Of a stretch of DNA of 64,000 nucleotides, positions 46,532 to 55,711 are shown one piece after another. Origin of the DNA: Parvularcula oceani (GTDB lineage: Bacteria > Pseudomonadota > Alphaproteobacteria > Caulobacterales > Parvularculaceae). The notes beneath the pieces were generated by a model. The model was given only the letters and a program-made list of their open reading frames with translations, searched no databases and was not told the DNA's origin. The first letter of the stretch is position 1, and each line of letters begins with the position of its first letter. Made by a program: the position numbers and the translations under genes. Location: the NCBI RefSeq assembly GCF_000733125.1, contig NZ_JPHU01000016.1:1-64000 (forward strand), written 5' to 3'.

Positions 46532-49103
46532 CCCGCTCGGCCTTCTCGACCGTGTAGGTGCGGCGCTGACTGGCGAGGGCTCGCTCTTCGACGGCGTCCG
46601 CCGGGAGACGAGCCTCGACCGGCTCTCGGAGATGCTGCCCTACCGCCTCCATGACGAACAGGCCGGGCTCTACCTCAACGCCCGCTCCTGCGGCTTCGTC
46701 CTCGAGATCGTGCCGCTCCTCGGTGCCGACGACGCGGCGGTGGCGGTGCTAGCGGAGACCCTGTCCGAAGGCATCCCCGACCACGCGCATCTTCAGATCA
46801 TCAACTGGGCGAGCCCCAGGATCGGGCCCGTCCTCGACGGCTGGGCCGCGGCGCGCGGCGGCGAGGCCGGCGTTCTGAAGACCATGGCCCTCCACCGCGT
46901 GGACCATTTGCGCGCCGGCGCCTTCGAGAGCCTTTCCCGCGAGGCGCCCTTCCTAGCGCGGCAGTTCCGGGTGTTCCTCGCGCTGGGGCTCGCGGGCGAC
47001 GCGGACCAGGCGACCCGCGAGCGCCTCGCCGAGCTGCGCGCCAACATCGCCCAGGCTCTGAAGAGCATCGGCGTCGCCTCCCGCGAGGTCGGCCCTGACG
47101 CCCTGATCCGCTTCCTCGACGACGTCCTCAACCCGCGCCTGGGCATCGGCCGCGGCGAGGCAGCCTATGACGAGAGCGAACTGCTCGGCCGGCAGGTCGT
47201 CCGGCCCGACACCAAGGTGCGGGTCGAGGCCGACCGGCTCCTTTTCGACACCATCGCCGCGGCGGACCGCTCGCCCTTTGCCGACCCGGAGGGACCGGGT
47301 CTCCTCGACTACGACAACGCCCGCTTCGACGTGCGCGCCTTCTCGGCGCGCAAGTTCCCCGAGCGCTTCCATCAGGCGGGCATGGCGAGCGCCATCGGTC
47401 ATCCCCTCACCAAGCAGCTGCGGCTGCCCTGTCCCGTCCTCTCCTGCCTCGCGATCTCCTTCGGCTCCAAGGACGGCGCCGCGGACTTGGTGGGCGCGAA
47501 GTTCGGCCGGGCCGAGCAGCAGGCGGGGACCAACATGGTCCGCTTCCTCCCCGAGCTCTCGGAGAAGGCTGAGGACTGGAAGTGGGTCCGCGAGCACGTG
47601 CGCGGCGGCGCTCGGCTCGTCCGCGCCGGCTACTTCCTCGTCGTCTTCGCGCGGGAAGGGGAGGCCGAGCCCGCCGAGCGCGCCCTGCGCTCCCTCTACA
47701 AGAACATGGGCTGGGACCTCGCCAAAGACCGCTTCGTCGCCGCGCAGAGCTTGGCGGCCTGCTTGCCCCTGACGCTGGCCGACGGGCTCGGCGCCGACCT
47801 TCAGACGCTCCGGCGCCTGCGCTTCATGGTGACAGACACCTGCGTGCAGGTCGCGCCGCTCCAAGGCGAGTATCTCGGCGGCAGCCGTCCCGACCTCCTG
47901 CTCCTCGGCCGGCGTGGCCAGCCCTTCTTCTGGTCGCCCTTCGCCAACGAAGGGGCGGGCAACCACAACGTCTCGATCATCGGCTCGTCCGGGTCCGGCA
48001 AGTCGGTCCTGATGCAGGAGCTGGTCACGGGGCTGAGGGGCGCCGGCGCCGCCGTCGTGGTGATCGACGACGGCGAGAGCTCGAAGCACACCTGCCGGGC
48101 GCTCGGCGGGCGGCACGTGACCTTCACCTTGAAGGACAGCGTGTGCCTCAACCCCTTCTCGCTCCTCGACGAGACCAGGGCCGCGAAGGACAGCGACTAC
48201 CGCGCCGAGAGCCTGACCCTGGTTAGGGCCATGATCGAGCAGATGGCCAAGGGCGAGGAGCGCGCCAGCGCCGAGGAGCGCGGCCTGATCGACGGCGCCG
48301 TCTCGGAGGTCTGGAAGGCAGCGGGCGCCAAGGCCGGGATCGACGAGGTGGCGGAGATCCTGCGCGGCGCGGACGGCCCTGGCATCAAGCTCGCCAACGC
48401 CCTGAAACCTTACTCGTCCGCGGGCCTCTACGGCGCCTTCTTCAACGGCGAGGCGTCCCTCGCCATCGACAACCCGCTCACCGTCTTCGAGATGAAGGAC
48501 CTCGACGGGAAGACCGAGCTGCGCGCCGTCGTGATGCTGGCGCTGATGTTCCTCATCAACCAGCGCATGATGCGCGACCGCCGCGAGAAGATGGCGCTGG
48601 TCATCGACGAGGCCTGGGCCCTGCTCGGCAAGGGCGCGGCGGGCGACTTCATCGCCGGCTTCGCGCGGCGCTGCCGCAAGTATGGCGGCGCCATCATCAC
48701 CGGCACCCAAGGCATCGACGACTACTACGCCACCGACGGCGCGAGGGCCGCCTTCGAGAACTCGGACTGGACGATCCTCCTTCGGATGAAGCCCGAACCC
48801 TTGGCGCAGGTCCTCAAGAACGACCGGCTCTCGATCGACGAGGGCACGGCGGACCTCATCCGGTCGCTCTCGGTCGTCGATGGCGAGTACTCCGAGCTCC
48901 TGATCATGGGGCCGCAGGGACGCCATGTCGGGCGGCTCGTCCTCGATCCCTTCTCGGCAGCGCTCACCTCATCCTCCGCCACCACCTTTGCCGAGATCGA
49001 CCGCCTGGAGCAGTCGGGCCTCTCCACTGCAGAGGCCGTCGAGCGGGTCGCCTTCGGCGGTACAACGCGGGGTACGAGCAAGGAGTCTGTCCATGCTGCG
49101 TGA
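46521..49103 (+). CDS. traC: Type IV secretion ATPase TraC (VirB4 family)
   Basis: This 860-aa protein has an N-terminal TraC/VirB4 domain. The ATPase domain carries Walker A GSSGSGKS (from about residue 488) and Walker B ALVIDEAW (about 692-699), then ITGTQGIDDYYA. It energises pilus assembly and transfer from the cytoplasmic side. The length fits F TraC. It overlaps traV and the next small ORF. Confidence 0.95.
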   Translation: MRADPLGLLDRVGAALTGEGSLFDGVRRETSLDRLSEMLPYRLHDEQAGLYLNARSCGFVLEIVPLLGADDAAVAVLAETLSEGIPDHAHLQIINWASPRIGPVLDGWAAARGGEAGVLKTMALHRVDHLRAGAFESLSREAPFLARQFRVFLALGLAGDADQATRERLAELRANIAQALKSIGVASREVGPDALIRFLDDVLNPRLGIGRGEAAYDESELLGRQVVRPDTKVRVEADRLLFDTIAAADRSPFADPEGPGLLDYDNARFDVRAFSARKFPERFHQAGMASAIGHPLTKQLRLPCPVLSCLAISFGSKDGAADLVGAKFGRAEQQAGTNMVRFLPELSEKAEDWKWVREHVRGGARLVRAGYFLVVFAREGEAEPAERALRSLYKNMGWDLAKDRFVAAQSLAACLPLTLADGLGADLQTLRRLRFMVTDTCVQVAPLQGEYLGGSRPDLLLLGRRGQPFFWSPFANEGAGNHNVSIIGSSGSGKSVLMQELVTGLRGAGAAVVVIDDGESSKHTCRALGGRHVTFTLKDSVCLNPFSLLDETRAAKDSDYRAESLTLVRAMIEQMAKGEERASAEERGLIDGAVSEVWKAAGAKAGIDEVAEILRGADGPGIKLANALKPYSSAGLYGAFFNGEASLAIDNPLTVFEMKDLDGKTELRAVVMLALMFLINQRMMRDRREKMALVIDEAWALLGKGAAGDFIAGFARRCRKYGGAIITGTQGIDDYYATDGARAAFENSDWTILLRMKPEPLAQVLKNDRLSIDEGTADLIRSLSVVDGEYSELLIMGPQGRHVGRLVLDPFSAALTSSSATTFAEIDRLEQSGLSTAEAVERVAFGGTTRGTSKESVHAA

Positions 49104-49389
49104 CCGCCTCGAGCTCCGCCGCCTCGTCGGCACCGTCCTCGGCGAGGGTGTTCACGCCGTCCTGCTGGCGCTCGGGCTCATGACCGCGCTGGCTTTCGCC
49201 CTCACCGGCTTCGACGCCCTGGCCACGGCGCGGTTCGTCCACAATGCCCTCGGCCGGGTGATCGAGGCCGAGCCGACGCGCCAGGCCCGCTTCGGTCTGG
49301 CGTTCGCGCTCGCTCTGTCAGCGAGTGTCCTCATCATCCTCGCTGTCCGTCTCATCGACTGCCAGGCAGAGAAGGGGAGGGCGGCATGA
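49093..49389 (+). CDS. Small inner-membrane protein between traC and trbI
   Basis: This 98-aa protein has two hydrophobic segments (about 18-38 and 67-86). AGGAG precedes ATG 49093, which overlaps the traC end by 11 bases. No family is recognised. Position corresponds to where some F-like operons carry small, poorly conserved genes (such as trbA or trbE in F). Confidence 0.55.
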   Translation: MLRDRLELRRLVGTVLGEGVHAVLLALGLMTALAFALTGFDALATARFVHNALGRVIEAEPTRQARFGLAFALALSASVLIILAVRLIDCQAEKGRAA

Positions 49390-49916
49390 CCGAACAGCTC
49401 CCGACTATCGTCCAGACACGGATCGACGAGCGGACGAGGCGTCTCGCCTTGGGCGGTACGGCGGCTGCACTCTTCATCGGCGGCGCCGCGCTGGTCCTCA
49501 CTATACGTCAGCCCGAAGCGCCCGTGGTGGTCTCGGTCTCGATGACCTCGCTGGTCGAGGAGCACATGCTGGCGACCGTGGGCCAGGATCTGAGCCAGGG
49601 AGAGGCCGAGCGCCGCACGGCGGAGTTCTCCTTGGCGCTGGACCGCGCCGTCCGCGAGCTGAGCGAGACCGGCCCGGTCCTGGTCCTCGCCTCGGAAGCC
49701 GTGATCGGCGACGGCGCCCCGGACTTCACCGAGGACATCCGCCAGCGGACTCGCGCGATCGCGGCGGAGCTGGCCGGACAGCGCGGCGAGACCCTGCCGC
49801 CGCCCGGCGCCGTGCCCGCCTACGAAGCCGCCTTCGGACGCCTTGAGGCCGAGACCGAGGCCCTGGCTCGCGAAGTCCGCGGGATGCCGGTTCCGCCTGT
49901 AGGAGGTACGCCATGA
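49386..49916 (+). CDS. trbI: F-type conjugation protein TrbI
   Basis: This 176-aa protein has an N-terminal inner-membrane helix (about 22-39). The extracytoplasmic region has the short VVVSVSMTSLVEEHM segment typical of F-type TrbI, placed between traC and traW as in F. It influences pilus retraction in F. Confidence 0.75.
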   Translation: MTEQLPTIVQTRIDERTRRLALGGTAAALFIGGAALVLTIRQPEAPVVVSVSMTSLVEEHMLATVGQDLSQGEAERRTAEFSLALDRAVRELSETGPVLVLASEAVIGDGAPDFTEDIRQRTRAIAAELAGQRGETLPPPGAVPAYEAAFGRLEAETEALAREVRGMPVPPVGGTP

Positions 49917-50425
49917 GCGCGGCCGTCCTCTCCCGCCGCCAGCTGGGCCGCCGCTGGCGCCGCCTCGGTCTCCTCGGCGCGTTGCTCGCAACTGCGGCGG
50001 GCGTAAAGGCAGCCGCGGCGTGGGAGCGGGATTCGTACCTCTCCTTCAACTGGACGGAATCGCTGCCCTACTGGGTGTTCCTGGTCGACGAGACGGCGGA
50101 GCCCGAGACCGGCGACTATGTCGACTTCTGGCCGCCAGACAATCCGTACTATGACGGCATCTCCTTCGTGAAGCGGATCGCGGCGGGGCCTGGCGAGCGG
50201 GTCGCTTGCGAGGGACGGACGTTCCTCGTTCAAGGTACCGAAGTCGCGCGCGCGAAGACCTACAGCCTGAGGGGCGAGCCTCTGGCACCGGGACCGTGCG
50301 GCACCGTGCCGGCGGGCCACTACTTCGTGGTCACGCCGCATGAGGACAGTTTCGACTCGAGATATGAGGAGATCGGCTATGTACCGCGCGATCGCGTGCG
50401 CGGCGTGGCTCGGCCTCTCCTCTGA
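49913..50425 (+). CDS. S26 family signal peptidase (TraF/TrhF-type)
   Basis: This 170-aa protein has an N-terminal membrane anchor (about 18-36). The peptidase domain has catalytic Ser50 (NWTESLPYW) and Lys87 (SFVKRIAAGPGE). C-terminal VTPHEDSFDSRY matches the conserved GDN-like end. It probably cleaves prepilin TraA, as F pilin processing uses host LepB but other systems carry a dedicated peptidase. It overlaps traW by 47 bases. Confidence 0.85.
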   Translation: MSAAVLSRRQLGRRWRRLGLLGALLATAAGVKAAAAWERDSYLSFNWTESLPYWVFLVDETAEPETGDYVDFWPPDNPYYDGISFVKRIAAGPGERVACEGRTFLVQGTEVARAKTYSLRGEPLAPGPCGTVPAGHYFVVTPHEDSFDSRYEEIGYVPRDRVRGVARPLL

Positions 50426-51011
50426 GGCCGCCGCGCAGGACCTCGGCGCCCAAGACTTAGGGGTCAGAGGTCAGACCTTCCCTGTGACCGAGCCGGACCT
50501 CTTCGAGGAGATCGCGGCGAAGTTCGCCGCCATGGAGGCCAGCGGCGAAGTCGATGCCGTGAACCGGCGCCTCAAAGAGCGCGCGCTCGCCTCGGCGGAA
50601 CGGCCACCGCGCATCGCGAGTGTCAGCGCCACGACCGAACCGCGGGCCTTCCACTTCGATCCGACCGTCACGCTGAATGCCGACATCACCACCCCCAACG
50701 GCCAGGTGATCGGGCGGGCAGGGCAGCGCTTCAACCCGCTCGACTACACGCCGATGCGTCAGCGGATGATCTTCTTCGACGGCGACGACGCGGCGCAGGT
50801 CGCGTGGGCCAAAGAGGAGATGGCGGCCGCCGAGACCCTAGTCTCGCCGATCCTGATCGGCGGCCCGGTGCTCGACCTTACCCGCCAGTGGGAGCGACAG
50901 GTCTTCTTCGACCAAGGCGGCAGGCTGACCGGCCGCTTCGGCATTACCCAGATCCCGGCCCGGGTCTCCCGCGACGGCGACCTCCTGTTGATCGAGGAGG
51001 TGAGACCGTGA
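50379..51011 (+). CDS. traW: Conjugal pilus assembly protein TraW
   Basis: This 210-aa protein has a signal peptide (EAAA|QD, about 19). It then has the TraW pattern TEPDLFEEIAAKFA and FHFDPTVTLNADITTPNG. C-terminal LIGGPVLDLTRQW and TGRFGITQIPARVS (shared with the TrbC fold) follow. GAGGAG precedes ATG 50379. It is required for pilus assembly in the periplasm. Confidence 0.9.
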   Translation: MYRAIACAAWLGLSSEAAAQDLGAQDLGVRGQTFPVTEPDLFEEIAAKFAAMEASGEVDAVNRRLKERALASAERPPRIASVSATTEPRAFHFDPTVTLNADITTPNGQVIGRAGQRFNPLDYTPMRQRMIFFDGDDAAQVAWAKEEMAAAETLVSPILIGGPVLDLTRQWERQVFFDQGGRLTGRFGITQIPARVSRDGDLLLIEEVRP

Positions 51012-52012
51012 GACGTTCGCTATTGGCAGCCCTCGCCGCGCTTCTGACCGCCTTCGCGAGCTCAGCCAATGCCGGTCCACCGAAGTGCGGCGGCACCTTC
51101 GTCAACCCGATCACCGACATCTGCTGGTCCTGCCTGTTCCCGATCTCCCTCGGCGCCGTGCCGATCTGGCCCTCGGACCGTCCAGACACGAAGAATCCCG
51201 CCTCGCCGATCTGCTTCTGCCCGATGGACGTGCCGCCCTTCGTCAGGCCCGGCCTCGCCGTCGGCTACTGGGAACCGACCCGGCTGATGGACGTCACCAA
51301 GAAGCCCTACTGCTTCACCAACCTCGGCGGCACGCGGATCGATCTCGGGCTTTCCATCGGCGGCAAGGCCTCGGGCCAGTCGGACAACGGTGATGATACT
51401 GGGTCGTGGCACGTCCACTACTACATGTACCCGCTCATCTACTGGCTGAACCTGCTGACGGACTTCGGCTGCATGCAGATGGCCGACTTCGACCTCCTCT
51501 ACCTCACCGAGATCGATCCCCTCTGGAACAATGACGAGCTGACCTTCCTCTTGAACCCGGAGGTCGTCGTCTTCGCGAACCCGATCGCCCAGGCCGCCTG
51601 CGCCGCGGACTGCGTCGCGGCGTCCGCGCACCTGCCCGTCGACGAGCTGTTCTGGTGCGCAGGCTGCCACGGCTCGATGTACCCGATGAACGGCAACATC
51701 GCCGCCGAGTACGGCCACGTCCAAGGCGCGAGCCTCGCCGCCGAGCGTTTCCTCTACAAGCTCCACCGCCAGGGCCTCGGCTGGCGGCACTCAGGCGCCG
51801 GCCACCTCTGCCAGAACTGGCCGAACCCGATGATTGCGAAGTCCGAGTACCGCCTCCAGCTCGTGAACCCCGTGCCGAACGTCGCTGGGCGCTGGGCCTG
51901 CCCGACGCTCGGCGCCTCCAACGTCCTCTACGAGGCCGGCAAGACCATCCCCGTCATCGGCGAGGATTACGGCTTCCTCGTCTGGCAGAAGGAGAGCTGC
52001 TGTGTCTTCTGA
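51008..52012 (+). CDS. traU: Conjugal transfer protein TraU
   Basis: This 334-aa Cys-rich periplasmic protein has a signal peptide (SANA|GP). It shows TDICWSCLFPIS, CFCPMD, HYYMYPLIYWLNLL and ELFWCAGCHGSMYP, all TraU hallmarks, and many cysteines. It functions with TrbC and TraW in DNA transfer and pilus biogenesis. The start GTG 51008 overlaps the traW stop (GTGA). Confidence 0.94.
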   Translation: MRRSLLAALAALLTAFASSANAGPPKCGGTFVNPITDICWSCLFPISLGAVPIWPSDRPDTKNPASPICFCPMDVPPFVRPGLAVGYWEPTRLMDVTKKPYCFTNLGGTRIDLGLSIGGKASGQSDNGDDTGSWHVHYYMYPLIYWLNLLTDFGCMQMADFDLLYLTEIDPLWNNDELTFLLNPEVVVFANPIAQAACAADCVAASAHLPVDELFWCAGCHGSMYPMNGNIAAEYGHVQGASLAAERFLYKLHRQGLGWRHSGAGHLCQNWPNPMIAKSEYRLQLVNPVPNVAGRWACPTLGASNVLYEAGKTIPVIGEDYGFLVWQKESCCVF

Positions 52013-52778
52013 TCCGCGCAGCCTCGTCTTGGCGTTGGTCGTCATCTTCGCGCTGGCACCCTATGCCCAAGCGCAAGACAAGAGCCAAATCGGCCGTGAG
52101 CGGATCGAACAGGCCGTCCGTAATGCCGAGGACGAGGCAGCGACCTTCGCGAGCGAGGTGGCAAAGCGCGCCGAGGCCTACGCCGACGATGCGCTTGCCC
52201 TGTCCGAGGCCGTCACGGAACGGATGGAGGATGTCGAAACAGGCGCAAGGGCGGAAGGCCCGATCGACGTCCATGCGATGCTCGCTGGTGCGCCGACGAT
52301 CGCGGAAGCGGCGAGAGCGGAGCCGCCCGCCGCCGGGGTCATCGTCTTCGCGAGCTTCGCCATGCCCGAAAATAGCCTGCGCGCCCTCGTACGCGACGCC
52401 CACGCGGCGGGCGTCCCGGTCTTCCTGCGCGGCTTCAAGGACGGCAGCCTCGGCGCCACGGCGAAGGCCATGCGCTCGCTTCTGGGCCCAGACGGCACGG
52501 TCCAGGCCTCTGCGACCGCAGGGCAGCCCCTTGGCGGGGTTGCGATCGACCCACGGGCCTTCCGCGTCTTCGGCGTCGCGCACGTGCCGGTCTTCGTCGC
52601 GACGGACCACGCCCTGCCGGACTGCGACGGCCTCGACTGCTCGGCGCCCCCGCCGCCTCACGCGCGGATCGCCGGGAACATGTCCCTCACGGCGGCGCTC
52701 GAAGCGCTCGCAGAGGAGGGGACAGTCGGCCGCGACACGGCGCGCGCCGCTCTTGCACGACTGGGGGATCGGCCGTGA
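52002..52778 (+). CDS. trbC: F-type conjugation protein TrbC
   Basis: This 258-aa periplasmic protein has a signal peptide (AQA|QD). The TrbC domain has VIVFASFAMPENSLRALVRDA and VPVFLRGFKDGS, ending IDPRAFRVFGVAHVPVFVA. It interacts with TraW for pilus assembly in F. Confidence 0.88.
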   Translation: MSSDPRSLVLALVVIFALAPYAQAQDKSQIGRERIEQAVRNAEDEAATFASEVAKRAEAYADDALALSEAVTERMEDVETGARAEGPIDVHAMLAGAPTIAEAARAEPPAAGVIVFASFAMPENSLRALVRDAHAAGVPVFLRGFKDGSLGATAKAMRSLLGPDGTVQASATAGQPLGGVAIDPRAFRVFGVAHVPVFVATDHALPDCDGLDCSAPPPPHARIAGNMSLTAALEALAEEGTVGRDTARAALARLGDRP

Positions 52779-54586
52779 TCGAGCGCTGTCTCTGCCCCGC
52801 GGGGCTCACCTGCATCGCCGTCTTCGGCGTCGCGCTCGCCGCGTGGCTCCAGGCCTTCCCGAGATGGCCGGTCCTCGCCTGCGTCTACAAGATGATGATG
52901 GGCGCGGCGATCTTCGTATTCGTTCTCTTCGTCCCAGCTCAGGCGCAGGACATGAGCCGCGATGAGGCGAAAGCCGAGGCGGAGGCTTTGGCTTCAGGCC
53001 TCGAGCCTTCGGTGACGAGCGGTGCGACCCAGTCCGTCAACGGCGACACCGTGCCCGGCTTCGTGACGGACGCGCCCCCCGAACGAGCGCACTACGATGC
53101 TCCGTCCGGCCTGGAGAGCGCTGGTCGTGCCGCCATGGTGACGAGCGAGGAGAGCGCCTTCGTCACGGACTCTATGGCTTCGCGGCCCACGGTCAGCCCG
53201 GACGAGCTGGCGACCTGGACGGCGAACGGCCTCGCCATCGAAGCCGACGCGACGAGCCTGGTGACCGAGTATGGCGGCACCTACGGTGATTGCACCACGA
53301 CGATCGCCGGCGGGACCGCGACGCGCTTCACCTATGCCTGCAACGAGGGCGAGACGCTGCTGGAGTTCACCGACAGCTGCGAGATCGTGCTGACCGTCAG
53401 CGTCGGGACGGATTACCGTCACCAGTGTCGCGGGGTCTGGCTCGCAGGCGACCGCTCTTGGGAGTGGGAACCGCACTGCTACGCGATCGTCTCGGAGCCG
53501 TCCTGCGGTGCCCTCACCAAGGTCTCTGGCGGGACTTGCACGCCCACCTATGACGGCGGCTTCGCGCGCTGCACCGACGAGGTCTGGCAGGCGGTGTGCG
53601 GCACCGAGACCATCGACGGTGTCCCGGCAGCTGGCTCTGTTCGGCGACCACCGACGGATACTCTCGACCGCGCCGCTTGCGACGCGATGGATGCGGACCC
53701 CGATTGCCGCTTCCTTGGCGAGGTCTGTCTCGAACCGGTCGAGACGCGGGTAATCGACGGCGTGCCCGTCACGCGCGACTGCTGGCGTTGGAAGCGGTCC
53801 TACGAATGCGCGTCGCTCGGCGGCGTGGTGGACGACTGCGACGTGCCGCCAGGATGCACGCTTGAAGAGTCGGTCTGCCTCTCGACCGACGACGCCACGG
53901 GCGAGTGCCGGACCTGGGAGCGCAGCTACGCCTGCGAGGCGTCAGGGCCGCCGAGCGGCGCGGTCGGCTACTGCGAGGAGGACGTCTACTGCATCGATGG
54001 CGACTGCGAGGCGCTCGTCCGTCCGCAGAACGATGAGTTCCATCAAGCGGTCTCGGCGCTCGAGCTGCTAGGCCAGCTCGAAGACGACGCGGACCCTGCG
54101 ACCCTCACCGTCTTCCCCGGCGAGTACGCCAAGTGCGACAAGGTCGTCGCGGGACTACAGAACTGCTGCTCGAACGATGGCTTGCTGACCGACATCGGCT
54201 TCGGGTGCTCGAGCGACGACCGCGCCCTCGCCGACAGCCAGAAGGCAGGGCTCTGCCACTACGTCGGCACCTACTGCTCGGACAGGACGCTCTTCGGCAT
54301 CTGCCTCAAGAAGCGGAAGACCTTCTGCTGCTTCTCCGGAAAGCTCGCGCGCATCATCCACGAGCAGGGCCGGCCCCAAGTGGGTTGGGACTGGGGCGAG
54401 GCGAAGTCGCCGGACTGCTCGGGCTTCACCGTGACGCTGTTCCAAGCGCTGGACCTGAGCCTGATGGACTTCTCCGAGTTCTACGCGGGCGTCCTGGACA
54501 GCTTCACTCCGCCGAACGGCGACGCCGCCGCGGCCGCCATCATCTCGAACATCACGAGCGCCTATGCCTGCCCGCCGAACTGCTGA
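52775..54586 (+). CDS. traN: Conjugal transfer mating-pair stabilisation protein TraN
   Basis: This Cys-rich 603-aa protein starts GTG 52775, overlapping the trbC stop; an internal ATG 52892 would give a shorter protein whose N-terminus is hydrophobic. The body has about 40 cysteines and TraN-type blocks such as KCDKVVAGLQNCC and CSDRTLFGICLKKRKTFCCF. Two related tandem Cys modules (RSYECASL and RSYACEA ends) lie at about residues 300-390. It sits on the outer membrane and contacts the recipient surface. Confidence 0.9.
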   Translation: MIERCLCPAGLTCIAVFGVALAAWLQAFPRWPVLACVYKMMMGAAIFVFVLFVPAQAQDMSRDEAKAEAEALASGLEPSVTSGATQSVNGDTVPGFVTDAPPERAHYDAPSGLESAGRAAMVTSEESAFVTDSMASRPTVSPDELATWTANGLAIEADATSLVTEYGGTYGDCTTTIAGGTATRFTYACNEGETLLEFTDSCEIVLTVSVGTDYRHQCRGVWLAGDRSWEWEPHCYAIVSEPSCGALTKVSGGTCTPTYDGGFARCTDEVWQAVCGTETIDGVPAAGSVRRPPTDTLDRAACDAMDADPDCRFLGEVCLEPVETRVIDGVPVTRDCWRWKRSYECASLGGVVDDCDVPPGCTLEESVCLSTDDATGECRTWERSYACEASGPPSGAVGYCEEDVYCIDGDCEALVRPQNDEFHQAVSALELLGQLEDDADPATLTVFPGEYAKCDKVVAGLQNCCSNDGLLTDIGFGCSSDDRALADSQKAGLCHYVGTYCSDRTLFGICLKKRKTFCCFSGKLARIIHEQGRPQVGWDWGEAKSPDCSGFTVTLFQALDLSLMDFSEFYAGVLDSFTPPNGDAAAAAIISNITSAYACPPNC

Positions 54587-55382
54587 GGTGATGGCCGCGT
54601 TCGCCCTAGTGGCGATAGCGCCGCCCGCCGCCGCGCAGGCGTCCGGCGGGCCCATCGCCCCGGACACGGTCTACTGCGGCGAGCGCAAGCTCGGCCGCTA
54701 CTTCTACTGCGACCGGCCGAGGCGCGCGCGGGAGAGCGCGCCCGACGTGATCGAGAGCGTCTCGTCCTCGCCGCTGACGGCGAAGGAGGAGGTCGGCGCG
54801 ATCCAGGAGCGGCTCGTGGAGCTGCGCGCGGAGGCGGTGCTGCGACCGACGACTGAGAGCGTCTCGGCCTACATCCGGTTCCAGCGCGAGCAGCTCGACC
54901 GGGCGAGCACCTTCTCGGACGTCTGGCGCCGGGCCCTCTGGTCCGACCCGAGCCTCGACTACACCCTCCAGCGGCCCGTCAGCGGGGTCTCGAAGCGCGC
55001 CTGGCTCGACGCCAGGAAGGGCGACCGGAACGAGATCCTCGCATCGCTCGGCGACCGCTACGGCCTCTTCTACTTCTACGCGGCGTCCTGCTCGGCGTGT
55101 CAGGAATTCTCGCCGATCTTACGCGGCTTTGCCGACGCGCACGGCATCAGCGTGAAGGCCGTCTCCGTTGACGGGGGGCCGAGCCCGCACTTCCCTGGAG
55201 CCGTCCTCGATAGCGGTCAGATGGCGAAGCTGGGTCTCGGCGGCGCGCCGACGCCGGCCCTCGCGCTCTTCGACACCGAGACCCGGGAGGTGACGCCGGT
55301 CGCCTTCGGCGTGGTGGCGCAGTCGGAGCTCGAAGAGCGCATCTTCGTCCTGACCCGGACCGATCCCGGAGAGGACTACTGA
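54564..55382 (+). CDS. traF: Conjugal transfer protein TraF (thioredoxin-like)
   Basis: This 272-aa protein has a signal peptide ending PAAA|QA. It then has the TraF domain with YGLFYFYAASCSACQEFSP (a CxxC motif, unlike F TraF, which lacks it) and GGAPTPALALFD. It assists pilus assembly and disulfide formation in the periplasm. The ATG 54564 overlaps traN by 23 bases. Confidence 0.9.
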   Translation: MPARRTAEVMAAFALVAIAPPAAAQASGGPIAPDTVYCGERKLGRYFYCDRPRRARESAPDVIESVSSSPLTAKEEVGAIQERLVELRAEAVLRPTTESVSAYIRFQREQLDRASTFSDVWRRALWSDPSLDYTLQRPVSGVSKRAWLDARKGDRNEILASLGDRYGLFYFYAASCSACQEFSPILRGFADAHGISVKAVSVDGGPSPHFPGAVLDSGQMAKLGLGGAPTPALALFDTETREVTPVAFGVVAQSELEERIFVLTRTDPGEDY

Positions 55383-55711
55383 TGGGCGCGCCGCTGCAGA
55401 ATGCTGCCTCCGTTGAGCCCGCCGATCTCGAGGCGGCGATGGAGGCCTGGCTGAAGGCGCGCGGCGTCGCGCTGGTGCGGATCCCCAACCGTGAGCGCGC
55501 CGCCGCCGTTCAGCGGCTCGCCCTCAGAGGAGAGCCGTCCCGGCGCCGGGCCCTGCGCCTCGTCGCCCTCTGGTCCCTCGCGCCGAAGACCGGATGCGGC
55601 GCCCGAGACCTCTCCGTCCGCGACATGGCGGACTTCATCGCCGCCGAAGGCTTCGCCCTGATCGACGCCTGGGGCGAGCCGACGCTCACCACCGAGGAGA
55701 CAAGCTCATGA
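55382..55711 (+). CDS. Unassigned 109-aa protein between traF and traH
   Basis: This gene is coupled by a one-base overlap to the traF stop and by four bases to traH. The protein is mostly helical (LEAAMEAWLKARGVALVRIP..., DMADFIAAEGFALIDAW) with no signal peptide. No domain is recognised. F carries trbB/trbJ/trbF here, but this protein resembles none of them visibly. Confidence 0.5.
   Translation: MGAPLQNAASVEPADLEAAMEAWLKARGVALVRIPNRERAAAVQRLALRGEPSRRRALRLVALWSLAPKTGCGARDLSVRDMADFIAAEGFALIDAWGEPTLTTEETSS

Noticed and set aside
46953-48926. 657-aa minus-strand open frame across traC
   Set aside because: It is a shadow of traC with His/Asp/Leu repeats characteristic of an antisense frame.
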